A stretch of DNA of 21,572 bases, from positions 1-21,572 of IMG/VR virus record IMGVR_UViG_3300005584_000048; one strand, 5' to 3'. Below the pieces are notes generated by a model. It was not told the origin of the DNA and made no database searches. It worked only from the letters and a program-made list of their open reading frames with translations. Position 1 is the stretch's first letter; the number at the start of each line of letters is the position of its first letter. A program made the translations under genes and the position numbers. Shown in pieces: positions 1 through 8,426 of this stretch. The stretch is from a virus.

Positions 1-3000
1 CACCACCTTCATTTTGCACCAAGAATGTTTGAGCCAATGGATCATACCATCCAGTATCACGTTCAACACGTTCAAGAGTGCGAGTAATAGTATCATTCTC
101 TGCAATAATTTCTTGGATAATATGAGCATTGCGGATTGAAAGAACAGTTTGTTGTTTTGTCTCTAAGATACCAGTTGCTTCATATTGAGTTTTAGCAGAA
201 GATGATTGTTGACCATCAACAGTGCTTACGTCAAGCAATTTAAATTCACGAGTACCAGTTCTAAAGTTAATAGAACTAGTATTTGGAATATGATAGATGA
301 AGTTTAAATCACCGATAGAGTTAGTCACAAGATTAGCACCCTGAGACTTATTATTTTCTTTGGCAGTTAAAGTACCAACAGCACCAGAGATTGAACCAGC
401 GATTTGTTCAGAAATACTAAATGTACCTTTAATATTCATTACATGAAGAATTCTGATTCCACTTTCTTCATTATATTCTTTACCAACAACAACAGCAGTT
501 GCACCTGATGTAGCACCAGTAATTACGTCACCAACATTCAAACACATATTGCCAGCATCATCAGCACTTAGTACACCAGAGATATTATTAATAACACGAG
601 CAGTTGAAGAAGCTAAACTACCAGAGTTCTTTGCAGTTTCAAAATCAGTTGATGTTAAAGAAGGTAGTGTATATGTAAAGTATGAAGATGGTGTGCAATA
701 AGGTGTTACACTGATATTATCAAAATACGGATAGAATTTTGTATTTGGCTTTAGCTTCTTAACCTGAACAAGAATGTTTCTACTACGGATATAAGGAATC
801 AACGCTGTTGAAATTATCTTGTCATCAACAACTTGTCTTTCCATTTGAACTGCAAGAGTTGATTTAACACCAGTTCTAGATTTAGTACCAGTTTGAGCTG
901 ATTGGGAAACATAAACCTGACGTGCTGGAGCCGTTTGCCCTTGACCGCCAAAACGCTGGTTAAATTGGTCCACATTAATATATGTAGCACCCTGTTCCAA
1001 CGCACGTTGGTTTGCCCAGTTATCACCAGTTGTATATTGAATTAAAGATCCACCAACTGGAACTGGTTGACCGATCCAGTTTACTTGCCATGCATTCCAG
1101 ATAGTTCCAAGAATACCAGCTTGTGTTGCAAGAGCAGCAATAGTATTAAAGTTACCTTCTACGTTACGAACGATATCTGGAGCACGATTAACTTCAAACC
1201 AATCATCAGAAGATGGGTTCAAACGAATATCGCCAAGGAACGTAAAGATAGCGAATGGGTTAATATTCTCTAGACGAGAAGCGTACTGTTGTGTAACTAA
1301 TGGTACATGTGGAGTTGATGCGTTTAATGGTAGTGTAATTACATCGCCATAAACTTTATACCCAGCTGTTGTACGATCTCCATCGTTTGATAAATTCTCA
1401 ACAAGATTTACGTTGTCCATTACGTAGAATGGACGTAGTTCACCATTCTGCATATCAACAGAGCATAGGTAGTCTGGAGATAATACATTACCAACATTAT
1501 GGCCAGTGAACGCATCCACAACGAAACCATTTTTAAATCTATCAAGACCAGTAGAGTCTGTGATAGTAAGTCCCTTTGTTTCTTGCTCCAACAAAGTTAA
1601 AGAAGTATAGTACTCTAGATTATCAATACGTTTTTCAAGTTTACCGATATCACGCATGGTGTATCGTTTGTTATCAACCTGATCAATAATTAAGTTTGCG
1701 TTTGTTGTTCCAAAAGTGTATGGCTCAAGAGTAAGTTTATACAGAACCATACCAATTGATGGATCAACTGGCTCTGATGGTGTTAATGCAGAAACACCAG
1801 AAACTGCAAAGAATGAACCATATGGAGATATAGCGATTTTATCTTTTCGTGATAGGTAGTAAGAATAATCTACAGTGACATCTTGGCCACGTTTAGGTGT
1901 CATTGCAAAAGATGATCCAGAACCAGAGAATGTTGTTCCCGCATCACCAATACGTGGACGGAAATCTAATACATCTCGTAGTGATACACTATTGTATGAT
2001 GGAATATCTTTAAGAGCAACAGTTGCTGGATATGAGTTTACTGTGAAGTAATCACCAGATGAGTGAGAAAAATGTTCAAAGGTTACAGAGATTCGAGCAG
2101 ATGGAGGTGAGTATGAATGTTTCAAAAACAAACGACCAAGATCGTAATGAGTATCTCTTTGACCATTGTCGAAATCATAACGATCAAGAATGTCAATAGT
2201 GTATGTTCCTGCTGGAGAAGCAAAAGAACCACTGTCCATTAATATAGATTTAATTCTTAAAACATCAGCTTTACCAAGCGATAAAATTGCTCGAGTTGCT
2301 GCTGCTTGTGTTGTATATGTTTGGGTTACCGTTGTAAGTGTCTTGGTCTTTTCTCCACCATCAGAACCAACTTTCTTAATTGTAGCCATGACAATAAAGT
2401 TAGTTGATGCGTATGTATCTGGTAAAGTAAACGTAATAGAAGAAGCACCACCAGCACTAATAGAAGTTGGTTTTACAATAGTACCACCAGAAGTAGAATC
2501 ATACCATGCCACAATATAATTATCAGTTTCTGTGGAATCTGCGAATACACCAGCGGCAGTATTAATTGTTAATGTGCAAGAACCACCAGAACCAGAAGTT
2601 GTTGTTCCTGTAATATATTGCATTCCATAGTAAATAATCTGTTTAACTGAACTAGCGTCACGAACAGATTTAATTGCGTAATTTGGAAGTGGGAAAACTA
2701 ATCTATTATTTTGTGGCTCTTGTACTTTAGTTGTAATCAGTCTAAGAATACCGCCATCTACAGTTACACTAGAATCTACAGCAATAGATCCATTATTTGT
2801 AATTGTAATTACTCTGCGAACAACATCACCAGAAGTAGTATTAATTAAAACATAATCTCCAACTTTAAATGCTGGACTGGTAGTTGTACCACCCTTCCAT
2901 GCAGATCCAATACCAACTAAAGTGGCAGAAGCACCTTTAGTTGGATATGAAGAGTAAGTTGTTGCAGAACCAACTAACTCAATAGAAATTGCATTTATGT

Positions 3001-4603
3001 CAGCAGTAAAGTTTAAATTAGTATCTGAACGACTATAGAAGAATGATTTAACATCTCTATTGAATTCATATCCAGTTGTCATGGTGACATCGAATAGATA
3101 CAACTTGTAAACAGCAGTCTGTGTTCCAATAGTCCCGCTGTCCCATTCAATACCACGAACACGTGCAGTACCTATTGCAGTTCCACCAGAAGGTAATACT
3201 CCAACTGAAGCAGTAACTCTATTGTAAAGAGTTACTGATGGCATTCCACTTGTTGAATCAAATGGTGGTAATGAATTTATATTGGTAACATATACAAAAT
3301 TACCAATTGGTGTGGTTAAATACGTATCAGTTGTTTGAATAAAATCACGTGCTTTTGGAACAGTAACATATTCAGTGGCGATCTTTTCGATCTCATATCC
3401 CTGAACATATGCCTTTCCTGGCTCCATACCAATAGCAAGTTTAGCTTCAAGACCACCAGCTTCTGGTGTATAGATACCACGATTGTATGCTGGGTTTAAA
3501 TTATATTCCCAGTTAACACCAGTTGAAGATGCACCATCATATGATTCCCCAGAAGTATGCGTTGGTGGAATATTTACAGATGTTGAAGAAGTTTTGGCAA
3601 CATAAATGTTAACTCCATTTGTAACTACGTCACCGATCAAATATGCTTTGTTGGCAACCCATGCTCCACGATTATTGTTTCTGTGTTCACGAACATCAAT
3701 CTTAAATGGTTTTGTAGTATAGTTACCAGATTCATCGAATGTGCGACGAGCGAGGGTTTTCTCAATTTCAGCATAAGCTGTTGTTTTTACCTCACGTTTA
3801 ATCTCTCCTGTATCTACAGTAAGTAATTCAATAAAATTAACATCTTCTGTAGAATTTAATGCTATCTTAGTTAATACTAAATCGATAAAGTAACGATGTG
3901 CACCTGGAGCAGCGTAGTTATAGCTGTTCTGTGCATTATCTAGTAGTGATTCGTAACCAGTATCTTCTGGTGTAACTTTCTGCTCATCAATATTTAAACC
4001 AACTCTATATGAAGGTGTGTTTGTATATTTGTCAAGAACGATTGTTTGAGCATCACACAGAACGAAGAATCCATTTACATAATAAACACCACGCTCAATA
4101 GTTGCAGCTGAACCAGTACCAGTAGCACTAGAAGCTAAAACAGTTACTGTATATTCATCATCTGATGTAGTTAAAACTTCACTACCAACAAATACCTTTG
4201 TTGTAGTATCATCTGCGCTTGAAGTATAGCGAACGTATAATGTAGTTGGATCTGTGCCGTCAGCATTTGTTATTGCCACAATTTGGGCAGTTAATCCACT
4301 AGCACCAATTAAAGTCTTACCTGCTAGTCCTGCAATAAATGTTTCAGTAACGTCGCCAGCACTGTTAAATGCTTCTAGTTTTACATAACTGAGTTTTCTA
4401 TCAAGAGAGATTTGTCCAGGGATAATCATTGCACCCTGTTTGAATACATGGTCTCCATGACGCTTGATTTGATTCTGCAGGATTGATTGAAGCTGAGTTA
4501 ATTCTCTAGCTTGAACAGCATAACTAGGACGAAATAAAATTCTATGGAATTTATTATTCTCGTCAAAGTCATCATTATATGGTTCTGTATTAAAATCTAG
4601 CAT
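1..4603 (-). CDS. Large DUF4815-type virion structural protein, 3' end outside the window (partial)
   Basis: An open frame runs from the ATG at 4603 to the left edge without a stop, giving 1534 codons with the C-terminus missing. The N-terminus (FRPSYAVQARELTQLQ, near residues 25-40) and the segment RRYTMRD-like/GKLEKRIDNLEYYTSL near residues 979-1005 match my memory of DUF4815 proteins, which are large virion proteins of T4-like marine phages. Residues about 312-367 (nt 3503-3668) are a small Trp/Tyr module also found several times in the neighbouring gp8. The gene follows gp8, where T4 has genes 9 and 10, so I infer a role at the baseplate edge or in fibre attachment; no enzymatic motif is visible. 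A late-promoter motif lies 30 bases before the start, and an AGGACA ribosome-binding-like sequence lies between. Family assignment is strong; exact function is not known. Confidence 0.85.
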   Translation of the reverse strand, partial: MLDFNTEPYNDDFDENNKFHRILFRPSYAVQARELTQLQSILQNQIKRHGDHVFKQGAMIIPGQISLDRKLSYVKLEAFNSAGDVTETFIAGLAGKTLIGASGLTAQIVAITNADGTDPTTLYVRYTSSADDTTTKVFVGSEVLTTSDDEYTVTVLASSATGTGSAATIERGVYYVNGFFVLCDAQTIVLDKYTNTPSYRVGLNIDEQKVTPEDTGYESLLDNAQNSYNYAAPGAHRYFIDLVLTKIALNSTEDVNFIELLTVDTGEIKREVKTTAYAEIEKTLARRTFDESGNYTTKPFKIDVREHRNNNRGAWVANKAYLIGDVVTNGVNIYVAKTSSTSVNIPPTHTSGESYDGASSTGVNWEYNLNPAYNRGIYTPEAGGLEAKLAIGMEPGKAYVQGYEIEKIATEYVTVPKARDFIQTTDTYLTTPIGNFVYVTNINSLPPFDSTSGMPSVTLYNRVTASVGVLPSGGTAIGTARVRGIEWDSGTIGTQTAVYKLYLFDVTMTTGYEFNRDVKSFFYSRSDTNLNFTADINAISIELVGSATTYSSYPTKGASATLVGIGSAWKGGTTTSPAFKVGDYVLINTTSGDVVRRVITITNNGSIAVDSSVTVDGGILRLITTKVQEPQNNRLVFPLPNYAIKSVRDASSVKQIIYYGMQYITGTTTSGSGGSCTLTINTAAGVFADSTETDNYIVAWYDSTSGGTIVKPTSISAGGASSITFTLPDTYASTNFIVMATIKKVGSDGGEKTKTLTTVTQTYTTQAAATRAILSLGKADVLRIKSILMDSGSFASPAGTYTIDILDRYDFDNGQRDTHYDLGRLFLKHSYSPPSARISVTFEHFSHSSGDYFTVNSYPATVALKDIPSYNSVSLRDVLDFRPRIGDAGTTFSGSGSSFAMTPKRGQDVTVDYSYYLSRKDKIAISPYGSFFAVSGVSALTPSEPVDPSIGMVLYKLTLEPYTFGTTNANLIIDQVDNKRYTMRDIGKLEKRIDNLEYYTSLTLLEQETKGLTITDSTGLDRFKNGFVVDAFTGHNVGNVLSPDYLCSVDMQNGELRPFYVMDNVNLVENLSNDGDRTTAGYKVYGDVITLPLNASTPHVPLVTQQYASRLENINPFAIFTFLGDIRLNPSSDDWFEVNRAPDIVRNVEGNFNTIAALATQAGILGTIWNAWQVNWIGQPVPVGGSLIQYTTGDNWANQRALEQGATYINVDQFNQRFGGQGQTAPARQVYVSQSAQTGTKSRTGVKSTLAVQMERQVVDDKIISTALIPYIRSRNILVQVKKLKPNTKFYPYFDNISVTPYCTPSSYFTYTLPSLTSTDFETAKNSGSLASSTARVINNISGVLSADDAGNMCLNVGDVITGATSGATAVVVGKEYNEESGIRILHVMNIKGTFSISEQIAGSISGAVGTLTAKENNKSQGANLVTNSIGDLNFIYHIPNTSSINFRTGTREFKLLDVSTVDGQQSSSAKTQYEATGILETKQQTVLSIRNAHIIQEIIAENDTITRTLERVERDTGWYDPLAQTFLVQNEGG

Positions 4604-4633
4604 TGTGAACTCTGTCCTGTAAGTAATCTCTAT

Positions 4634-4640
4634 TATTTAT
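4634..4640 (-). promoter_or_regulatory. T4-type late promoter motif (ATAAATA)
   Basis: On the minus strand the sequence reads ATAAATA directly after the gp8 stop codon, 30 bases before the ATG of the DUF4815 gene. T4 late promoters are a single TATAAATA box read by gp55/gp33-modified host RNA polymerase. The same spacing occurs before gp48 and gp4, which supports a real site. Assignment is by pattern only. Confidence 0.6.
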
Positions 4641-7600
4641 TAGAACTTAATAACAGTTCTAAGGGTAACTGTCTCATCTGCAGTTGGGGTGAATGCTTGC
4701 TTGTTATCAATAAACAACAAGTCACCTGAATATTTATCTATTGTTGGTGGAGTGACTGAAGACACGGTAAACAAATCTCCAGCAGTATTAGAGAAATTTA
4801 CACCAGCAACAATTTGTGCATTATCAATTGATTGTACGAGTAATGCTGAACCTGTATTTGTAACAATTCTAAATCTATTATCTGCGTCATCTGTAATAGT
4901 AGAATCTACTGGAAATAGTGCTATATTTGCAATACCACCAATTACCCAGCATCCTGAAGCAAGAACTGAAGTTAGTGGATTAGTATTTCCATATTGACGT
5001 GGAGATTTAATAATACCAAGTTGACGGTAATCATTATTAACATCAAATCCTTGATTTCTATCTCTGGAAACATTGCTGTAAAACATCAATGTTCTTGCAT
5101 ACAAATTATTAAGTGCTTCTTTACCAAACCCACCATATGTGCCAATAATTGCTCTGGCTTTGGCACCATATCCAGCACCAGTAATCAAAACATTTGCGTA
5201 GCGATAACCAGAACCATAATTGGTCATATTTATTTTCTGAACAGAACCATTGCTGATAACAGCTGTTGCTGTGGCACCAGTACCATCACCAGTAATAGTT
5301 ATAGTCGCTGTCCCATAACCAAACCCACCAGAAATAACTGGACAATTTATTATTCTTCCATCTACAGTAAGTAATTCAATATTTGCTTGTAGAGTATTAA
5401 CATCACCTGGAGATAAGTCTGCAGTAACCTCTGCGCCAGAACCATCACCAGTTACAGTTAAGTTTGCATATGTATACCCAACACCTGGATCATCTACCTG
5501 AACTCCAACCAGTTCACCAAATAATCCTTCAAAGTATAATTTAGTTGTACCATTTGAAAGAGTACCAGAAGTATGAGAAGGCGCAGTAGTTCCACTTGTA
5601 CCAGCAGTCGTAACAGTATATAATCTATTACTATACCAAACATTTAATCCTGCAGTATATACAGTACTAGACTGCCATTGTTGACCAAGCGTATCTGCTG
5701 CAAAAATTGGAATTAAACTAGCTTCAGTTTTAACCCCAGTGAAATTAATCGCAGCACCAGTTCCAGAAAGAGATGAAATCGTAATAGTAGGATATGCAGA
5801 ATAACCAGCACCATATTTAAGAGAAGTGGATGCAGTAGCCTGTGTTCCAGCATATGTTAATGTTGCAGGTACACCAAGATATAATAATGCTGCAGTTCCA
5901 TTTGTCACAGTTCCGGTAGTATGTGAAGGAATTGTAGAAGCATGTGTAGTACCAGCAGTTGTAACTTTATATAATCTATTCGAAACAAAAACAGTACTAT
6001 TTAAAGTTAATGCAGTTGATGCTGCAAAAGCTGGAGAATTTGTTGCAGTTCCAGAAACATGGATAGGTGCAACAGAACCTGTGAAACCCGTGCTGGCCAC
6101 AGTGTATAAACGATTTGAGAAAAAGATCTGATCACCAATGTTTGTTAGTGAAGTTAATCCAGTCCAAAGTGTACCAAAGGTAATAGTTGGTGCAGATGTG
6201 TAATCATATCCTGGATCTGTTACAACAACACGTATAATTGATCCATTCTGTAAAACAGCAACAGCTGCTGCGCTAGTTCCACTACCGCCACTAAAATTAA
6301 CAACAGGAGGAGAAGTATATCCAGAACCACCACCAAGCACTTGAATTTTGTTTATCATTCCATACAATGTTAAATCTGTAATGGTTTTAAATGTAGCAGT
6401 ACCATTACCTAATCCAGTTCCAGCAAGTGCAGCAGTAAATACACTACCAACAGTATAAGTTATTGCACTGGTTCCAGCAATGGTATTCCACTGAGTGCTA
6501 GTAGTAGTACCCATACTGGCTATTGTATATATTTTACCAATAGTGAAAGAACCAACAGTAACTGTGCTGTTAGTAATAACAGCCTCAGCTGTTGCTGTAG
6601 TACCAACATACTCAAGGGCAGCAGTTCCATTTTTAACAGTATTATGACGATGAACTGGTCCACTGGATCCAGTTATGCCACCAACTGCAACACGGTATAT
6701 ATTATTTTGATATGTTAATTTTTGATTCACTAATGCAGTACTGGCAGCAGACCAAGTAGAAACTCCATCAAATGGTGGTGAAATACTAACAGTGGCAGAA
6801 GTATACCCAGAACCACCATTTGATATCGTTTTATTTGTTAGATAAAGTTCTTCACCAGTAGCAAAACCATCACCCTGAACAAGAATTGAACCAGAAGTAT
6901 ATCCAGAACCAGTTTGATCTAAACGAACTGTTTTCAACGTACCTGCAGAATAAAATTGATCACGAAGAGCAGTAACAACTGGCATGTATACATCAGTTAA
7001 GAATTTATTTCTTAAAGCAATTGGAATATTATAAAGAAATTTCCAAACATATCCATCAGTAGTTTCAGTTGCATCATAAGATGTTCCTGTTGGTTTAACT
7101 GTAGATGAACCACCATTGTTATTATCTAAACATTGATATACATTAAACTCATCAGTAACTACGTAAAAAACTGCATTTTCTAATTTCTGCGCTCCAGATG
7201 GAGCAACTGTAACAATCGCATTTGCAGCAGCTGTTGCTCCATTGCCGCCAATAATAACAACAGTTGGTTGTGATGTATATCCAGTACCACGAGCAGTTAA
7301 TTCAATATCAATAACCTGTCCATCTAAAACAGTTGTTTCTGCTGTTGCTCCACTACCATTGGCATCATTATGCGCAAAGTACTGCAACATTAAAGTTCCA
7401 GTACCATTTAAAACAGTACCCGTAGTATGAGTTGGTGCAGTGGTTCCAGAAACACCAGTATTTGTTACAAGATAAGTTCTTTGAACAGTTGCTGATACCG
7501 CAACCTTAAGCATTTGACCATAGGTATATGATGTACTAGCAGCCCAAGTAACCGCACCCTTAGAACCAATATAAACATTGGGTGCTGAACCATAGCTATA

Positions 7601-7930
7601 ACCACCAGATGTTAAATTAATACCCTGAACCTCAGTAGAGTATTGATCATCAAATTGGTCATAGGTAGTTCCATTAACCCAGTCATGTCTTAAAACAACG
7701 TAAGCAACGTCAGTTGGTTTAATTTCTTTTGCTGTGATAATTTCATTACGAGTTTGTAATTCGTAAGCAAAACTATCAATCGGTGTTGGCGGGGTTAATT
7801 CAGCTTCCCATGTAAGAGTTCTACCCAAGAAATAATAGTATCTTGCGTATCTAGATGTAATCTCATTGTATAGACCATCTGCAATAGAATTATGCAGAGT
7901 GGTCTTCATTAAAGAAGATGATGTCGCCAT
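4640..7930 (-). CDS. 8: Baseplate wedge protein gp8, enlarged by two modular insertions
   Basis: gp8 is a wedge component at the outer part of the T4 baseplate and is 334 residues in T4; this protein is 1096. Four blocks recall T4 gp8 in order: residues 15-100 (FLGRTLTWEAE, PTPIDS, RHDWVNG), 252-330 (FYVVTDE, VYQCLD, DGYVWKFLYNIP), 940-975 (a YRQLGII segment) and 1064-1096 (YSGDLLFIDN, ending in VIKF where T4 has ILFTF). Between them lie insertions at about 103-245 and 330-935 made of Gly-rich GSGYTS-type repeats (about ten), five Trp/Tyr modules and one GTTTSTQWNTIAGTSA-type module. The insertions are probably surface-exposed beta structure. The gene follows the 153-residue virion gene by 15 bases; only a weak GGAT lies before its ATG. 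Identity as gp8 rests on remembered alignment of the conserved blocks, but these are in order and include the C-terminus. Confidence 0.85.
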   Translation of the reverse strand: MATSSSLMKTTLHNSIADGLYNEITSRYARYYYFLGRTLTWEAELTPPTPIDSFAYELQTRNEIITAKEIKPTDVAYVVLRHDWVNGTTYDQFDDQYSTEVQGINLTSGGYSYGSAPNVYIGSKGAVTWAASTSYTYGQMLKVAVSATVQRTYLVTNTGVSGTTAPTHTTGTVLNGTGTLMLQYFAHNDANGSGATAETTVLDGQVIDIELTARGTGYTSQPTVVIIGGNGATAAANAIVTVAPSGAQKLENAVFYVVTDEFNVYQCLDNNNGGSSTVKPTGTSYDATETTDGYVWKFLYNIPIALRNKFLTDVYMPVVTALRDQFYSAGTLKTVRLDQTGSGYTSGSILVQGDGFATGEELYLTNKTISNGGSGYTSATVSISPPFDGVSTWSAASTALVNQKLTYQNNIYRVAVGGITGSSGPVHRHNTVKNGTAALEYVGTTATAEAVITNSTVTVGSFTIGKIYTIASMGTTTSTQWNTIAGTSAITYTVGSVFTAALAGTGLGNGTATFKTITDLTLYGMINKIQVLGGGSGYTSPPVVNFSGGSGTSAAAVAVLQNGSIIRVVVTDPGYDYTSAPTITFGTLWTGLTSLTNIGDQIFFSNRLYTVASTGFTGSVAPIHVSGTATNSPAFAASTALTLNSTVFVSNRLYKVTTAGTTHASTIPSHTTGTVTNGTAALLYLGVPATLTYAGTQATASTSLKYGAGYSAYPTITISSLSGTGAAINFTGVKTEASLIPIFAADTLGQQWQSSTVYTAGLNVWYSNRLYTVTTAGTSGTTAPSHTSGTLSNGTTKLYFEGLFGELVGVQVDDPGVGYTYANLTVTGDGSGAEVTADLSPGDVNTLQANIELLTVDGRIINCPVISGGFGYGTATITITGDGTGATATAVISNGSVQKINMTNYGSGYRYANVLITGAGYGAKARAIIGTYGGFGKEALNNLYARTLMFYSNVSRDRNQGFDVNNDYRQLGIIKSPRQYGNTNPLTSVLASGCWVIGGIANIALFPVDSTITDDADNRFRIVTNTGSALLVQSIDNAQIVAGVNFSNTAGDLFTVSSVTPPTIDKYSGDLLFIDNKQAFTPTADETVTLRTVIKF
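5126..6943 (-). repeat. Large coding repeat insertion in gp8 (residues about 330-935)
   Basis: This part of gp8 has no counterpart in T4 gp8. It contains Gly-rich units centred near residues 343, 374, 537, 577, 710, 819, 870 and 908 (core GxGYTSxP followed by alternating hydrophobic residues and GxGA). It also has four Trp/Tyr modules at about 390-443, 590-625, 635-686 and 748-801 (core YSNRLYTVTTAGTSGTTAPS, then H and NGT), and one different module at about 460-513. Copies are diverged at DNA level, so they are old duplications or imported units under protein-level selection. Confidence 0.75.
7196..7624 (-). repeat. Smaller coding repeat insertion in gp8 (residues about 103-245)
   Basis: This segment lies between the gp8 block ending in RHDWVNGTTYDQFDDQYS and the block beginning FYVVTDE. 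It holds two Gly-rich units (near residues 108-121 and 211-240) flanking one Trp/Tyr module (residues 127-186, with AASTSYTYGQ and SGTTAPTHTTGT). These are the same module types as in the larger insertion, so the two insertions share an origin or were filled from the same pool. Confidence 0.7.
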
Positions 7931-7945
7931 GTTTTATCCGAAAAA

Positions 7946-8407
7946 TTAACTTACTGTAATTACCCAAGTGATTGCGATAGAGTCACCTGCTGCTTTATTA
8001 ACAACTGGGAAAGTTGTTCGGCATAGCATTGAGTTTGTTCCATCAGAACCACCTGCAGTAGTTGGATTAAAAATGCCAGCTTCAGTAATAGCACCAGTAC
8101 CAGTACCAGCTGGGAAAGTTGCTGTTGCAGTAACAGTATTGGTAGTAGCAGTGAATGAACTAGTAGCAACACGACCAGCTGATGTTCCCAATGCGGTATC
8201 ACCAACTGCTGGAGTACCAGTACCAGTACCGATTCCCATAGTATTCATTACTGACTGTGCAGTACCAGCCATACGAGCAGCAATATAGGTCTTACCAGCT
8301 GTAACAACTAAGTTACTATGTTTTCTTGCTTCTTTTAAATTGCCATTTCTGTCAAATACAGAAATAGTTAACTCGCCTGTGATTCCTAAATTTTCTTGTA
8401 AATTCAT
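7946..8407 (-). CDS. Small virion protein of tail-fibre/baseplate type, function unknown
   Basis: This 153-residue protein has a pattern common in small phage tail-associated proteins: an N-terminal strand pair (GELTISVFDRNGNL), then NLVVTAGKTYIAARMAG, then a low-complexity core rich in Gly, Thr and Ala (MGIGTGTGTPAVGDTAL) and a C-terminal stretch of beta-type sequence ending in ITWVITVS. No signal peptide, membrane segment or enzyme motif is seen. It sits between gp7 and gp8, which are adjacent in T4, and it has the clearest Shine-Dalgarno in the window, suggesting independent and possibly high expression. I infer a structural role at the baseplate surface, but the family cannot be named. 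Confidence 0.75.
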   Translation of the reverse strand: MNLQENLGITGELTISVFDRNGNLKEARKHSNLVVTAGKTYIAARMAGTAQSVMNTMGIGTGTGTPAVGDTALGTSAGRVATSSFTATTNTVTATATFPAGTGTGAITEAGIFNPTTAGGSDGTNSMLCRTTFPVVNKAAGDSIAITWVITVS

Positions 8408-8412
8408 AAAAT

Positions 8413-8419
8413 TCTCCTT
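8413..8419 (-). promoter_or_regulatory. Strong ribosome binding site (AAGGAGA)
   Basis: On the minus strand AAAAGGAGAATTTT precedes the ATG at 8407, with AAGGAGA five bases before the start. It fixes the start of the 153-residue gene and is much stronger than the sites of neighbouring genes, most of which rely on overlapping stop/start codons. Confidence 0.8.
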
Positions 8420-8426
8420 TTATTAA

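Noticed and set aside
2190-2519. 109-codon open frame on the plus strand inside the DUF4815 gene
   Set aside because: Antisense shadow of a long, well-supported coding region, with no ribosome binding site or recognisable product.
5227-5233. ATAAATA on the minus strand inside gp8
   Set aside because: It falls in coding sequence far from any downstream start; chance occurrence is expected in A/T-rich DNA.
7960-8205. 81-codon Leu-rich frame overlapping the 153-residue gene on the same strand
   Set aside because: Shifted-frame reading of Gly/Thr-rich codons; no start signal and no plausible membrane-protein layout, while the main frame has a strong ribosome binding site.
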